Positions 61,832 to 64,000 of a stretch of DNA of 64,000 nt are shown in pieces (position 1 is the stretch's first letter; the number at the start of each line of letters is the position of its first letter). The notes under the pieces were generated by a model. The model worked only from the letters and a program-made list of their open reading frames with translations, searched no databases and was not told the origin of the DNA. The translations under genes were made by a program, and so were the position numbers. Source of the stretch: Flectonema sp. DT1601. Lineage: Eukaryota > Euglenozoa > Diplonemea > Diplonemida > Diplonemidae. Where the stretch lies: positions 434,001-498,000 of the forward strand of contig OZ025843.1 in assembly GCA_964019425.1 (NCBI GenBank), written 5' to 3'.

Positions 61832-64000
61832 TTACAAGGGGGTGGAGTCACCGTGAACGTCATCAGCAGAACATCTCCTTCGATTGTAACGATATCTTGA
61901 TGGAGGGGTTCGTTTTTTCAGAGTTGAACGCTCAGACTTTCTCGGCGGAGTTTCATTTTCCTCATGTTCTTCTGTGTCTGGCGGACTCAAACCTTCTGCC
62001 CATGAAGCTAATTGGAACTTCAGGGCCGCAATTTGAGACCGTGCCAAGGCGAGTTGAGCATTTAAATCGCTTGCCAGTCCCGTTAACATCATGGATTGCT
62101 CAAGCTGCTCTGCGTGAGTTGTACACCGTTGGTGATTCAGCTCCGAGAGGCGAAGTTGGGCATCCAGAAGTTGTTCTGAGAGCTCTGCCGCTTTCTCGTT
62201 TGTTTCGAGAGAGTCATCTACTGCTCGACAGTAATTCTCGAGTAAGTCAATCCTACCCTCGGACCATTGTCTCGCAATAGGTGTATTCTCTTTAACGGAG
62301 ATAACGTGACTCTCTTGTCGTAAAATCTTGGTCGGCGTGCGGTCGAGAGCTTCACTCTGCGGCATTGTCGGAGGAATTGAGGCTAGAGGACAAAGAGGGG
62401 TGATATAATTAAGGGTAGGGATAAGGGGTTTAATAAGAGGAGTAAAAAGACTACTCGTAGTTGTAAAGAGCGAGAGGTAGTTCTTTGCTATCTTCATCAT
62501 AGCAACAGATTCATACAGAACGGGGGTTCGGGGGGAAACTTGTTGACTAAAGTGGGTCATACGGGGACGTGCGGCACGCAAACTCTCGACCTCCTGTTGA
62601 GTATAGAAAAGTCTTATTTTACTTTCTCTTTCCTCATTACATTTGGTCTCCAATTCATTCGACAGAAGAACAAACCTTTGATGGTAATTAAAGAGCGCCA
62701 TTTCCGATAGGTCTGCTCTCTGAGTCAGATTTGCGAGCTCACGTTTCCTGTAATCTTCCACTAAGTCATATTGTCGAACTAGTGCAGAAAGAGAAGTCTT
62801 CGATTCATCGCGTTCTGCTGTTAACCGTTGAATTACTCCTTCCAGAAGTTCATATTCTTTTCTATCTTTTTCAATAATTAAAACAGGGGGCGCAGGAGGA
62901 AGTGAGGATGGATCCTGGTTGGTAGCTTTGATCTCAACAGGTAATCCATTTAGTAACTGCTTGTCTTTCTCGAGGGAGGCTGACATCGCATTAAAGTAAA
63001 ATAAAAATAGAACATAAAAAATTCGTTCTTTCATTTGCTCTAATTCGTTTTCTAAAATCTGGCATTTCAAGGAAAGTTTCAGCCTTAATTTTCCTTCTTT
63101 TTTTTTGTACAAGGGGGTTTGAGAACCCATGTCAGATTGAGTTCTTATCACTATAGCGAAATCGGCAGGAAGTGTTTGCGATCCCGTTGACATGAGTTCA
63201 GGTGGGGGAGTCTGGAAAGAGATGGAAGAAATAGAAGAGAATGACAAGGAGAGTCCAGTGAGCTCATCCTCATCTAACAAAACAGAAGGGGCCGGGGAGG
63301 AAGAACCATTGGCAATAAGTAGAATAGAAAGAGCCGATGCGTAACAAGTTTGCCAGATAAAACATTTCTCAAGCCACGATCTTTCAATGGTGAGCTTTTC
63401 GATCGTTTTCAGTTTTGTTACTTTGTGGATTTTGACTTCTTCCACAGGGAAGATTTCTTTACCATCTTTTATAAAACTTGCAGTGGCAGGTTCTTCTTTA
63501 ATGCTGCGCATTAGTGGTCTTGAATGCCACGTGGGGAGGTTCCTCGTCTGGAACAGAACATATGAGCACTGTCTGGCGATTCTGGTGCATTCACAAAATA
63601 AAGCTTTTGTTGGTGCTAAAGGTGAACCGATGTGACGTGTCCAGATGTTCAGCTGGTCCATGCAGATGTTTCCTCGTACGCCAACTTCAATAGTAAAAAT
63701 GTTACAGTCGAAGCCATTAGCGATGATCGAGTCTCTTAGCTTTAGGTATTTCTTTTCCTTTAAGACATGAGAGGTTTCGAAACGATCTTCATTTGGACAC
63801 GTCAGCTCCAGAATCAGTGCTCTTTTCGCAAAAAAAGAATAAATAAAAATGTCTGGTCTTAGAGAGGACGAGACATGGCACACTTCAAGAGGAACAATTA
63901 GGCGGTTATCACCGACATCGTCGAGGATGACCCAATCATTCGCTAGTGAAAGTTCGCCTGTCTCTTTAGAAATTCTTTCTAGGGGTTTATTTTCCCCTGT
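61832..64000 (-). CDS. LINE copy 2, endonuclease and coiled-coil tail (cut by window edge)
   Basis: Minus-strand frame that is open to the window end, so only the C-terminal part of the LINE protein is visible: the restriction-like endonuclease (RPD, ALILELTCP, KKY) and the whole coiled-coil tail. It matches 50665-52833 at offset 11167 with at least one substitution (C at 50905, T at 62072, which changes serine to leucine in the overlapping plus-strand frame). The tail is thus a stable part of the element and not a one-off fusion. The reverse transcriptase part lies outside the window. Confidence 0.75.
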   Translation of the reverse strand, partial: TGENKPLERISKETGELSLANDWVILDDVGDNRLIVPLEVCHVSSSLRPDIFIYSFFAKRALILELTCPNEDRFETSHVLKEKKYLKLRDSIIANGFDCNIFTIEVGVRGNICMDQLNIWTRHIGSPLAPTKALFCECTRIARQCSYVLFQTRNLPTWHSRPLMRSIKEEPATASFIKDGKEIFPVEEVKIHKVTKLKTIEKLTIERSWLEKCFIWQTCYASALSILLIANGSSSPAPSVLLDEDELTGLSLSFSSISSISFQTPPPELMSTGSQTLPADFAIVIRTQSDMGSQTPLYKKKEGKLRLKLSLKCQILENELEQMKERIFYVLFLFYFNAMSASLEKDKQLLNGLPVEIKATNQDPSSLPPAPPVLIIEKDRKEYELLEGVIQRLTAERDESKTSLSALVRQYDLVEDYRKRELANLTQRADLSEMALFNYHQRFVLLSNELETKCNEERESKIRLFYTQQEVESLRAARPRMTHFSQQVSPRTPVLYESVAMMKIAKNYLSLFTTTSSLFTPLIKPLIPTLNYITPLCPLASIPPTMPQSEALDRTPTKILRQESHVISVKENTPIARQWSEGRIDLLENYCRAVDDSLETNEKAAELSEQLLDAQLRLSELNHQRCTTHAEQLEQSMMLTGLASDLNAQLALARSQIAALKFQLASWAEGLSPPDTEEHEENETPPRKSERSTLKKRTPPSRYRYNRRRCSADDVHGDSTPL

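Overview
The window is eukaryotic and consists almost wholly of repeats. It holds two kinds of retroelement, two families of non-autonomous DNA transposon, four tandem-repeat families and very AT-rich spacers with long A/T homopolymers. I see no convincing single-copy host gene, no rRNA gene and no complete tRNA gene. The best taxonomic hint is a tyrosine-recombinase retrotransposon whose recombinase lies before the reverse transcriptase. That order is known for VIPER of kinetoplastids, while DIRS and Ngaro elements carry the recombinase last. A kinetoplastid relative or another AT-rich protist or invertebrate is possible, and the sequence alone does not settle it.

Layout. 1-4433: 3' part of a VIPER-like element that sits in a transposase-like gene, then one satellite monomer, then a DNA transposon with long terminal inverted repeats and internal giant hairpins. 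4510-8773: tandem 1539-bp units. 8774-11090: hairpin satellite. 11102-14187: spacer element X, two copies of a 6-bp-TSD MITE and LINE-tail debris. 14188-15452: inverted unit fragment and low-copy DNA. 15453-18614: repeat E2 and satellite. 18615-35950: about twelve near-identical 1356-bp units. 35951-41875: large imperfect inverted repeat whose spacer holds satellite, a VIPER-like left end and a LINE 3' end. 42060-45072: satellite and E2, inverted. 45073-49837: second VIPER-like copy and its neighbours; 46089-49837 matches 1-3749. 49838-56232: an R2/NeSL-type LINE on the minus strand. 56233-61831: E2, satellite, X and LINE tail. 61832-64000: second LINE copy, cut by the window edge.

The LINE encodes zinc fingers, reverse transcriptase, a CCHC knuckle and a restriction-like endonuclease, followed by an unusual C-terminal extension of about 550 residues with two predicted coiled coils. 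One in-frame TAA divides its frame, and no AUG precedes its zinc fingers.

The most interesting non-coding signal is a set of small hairpins kept by compensatory base changes. Three otherwise different repeats (E1, E2, E3) share a CAAAA-loop hairpin near a fixed end. The short satellite carries three hairpins in a row before a T-tract. These may be signals for RNA-mediated mobility or transcription, but I could not run folding, alignment or database searches. Several long segments are nearly identical, so recent segmental duplication and assembly error both remain possible. All repeat counts and boundaries were read by eye.
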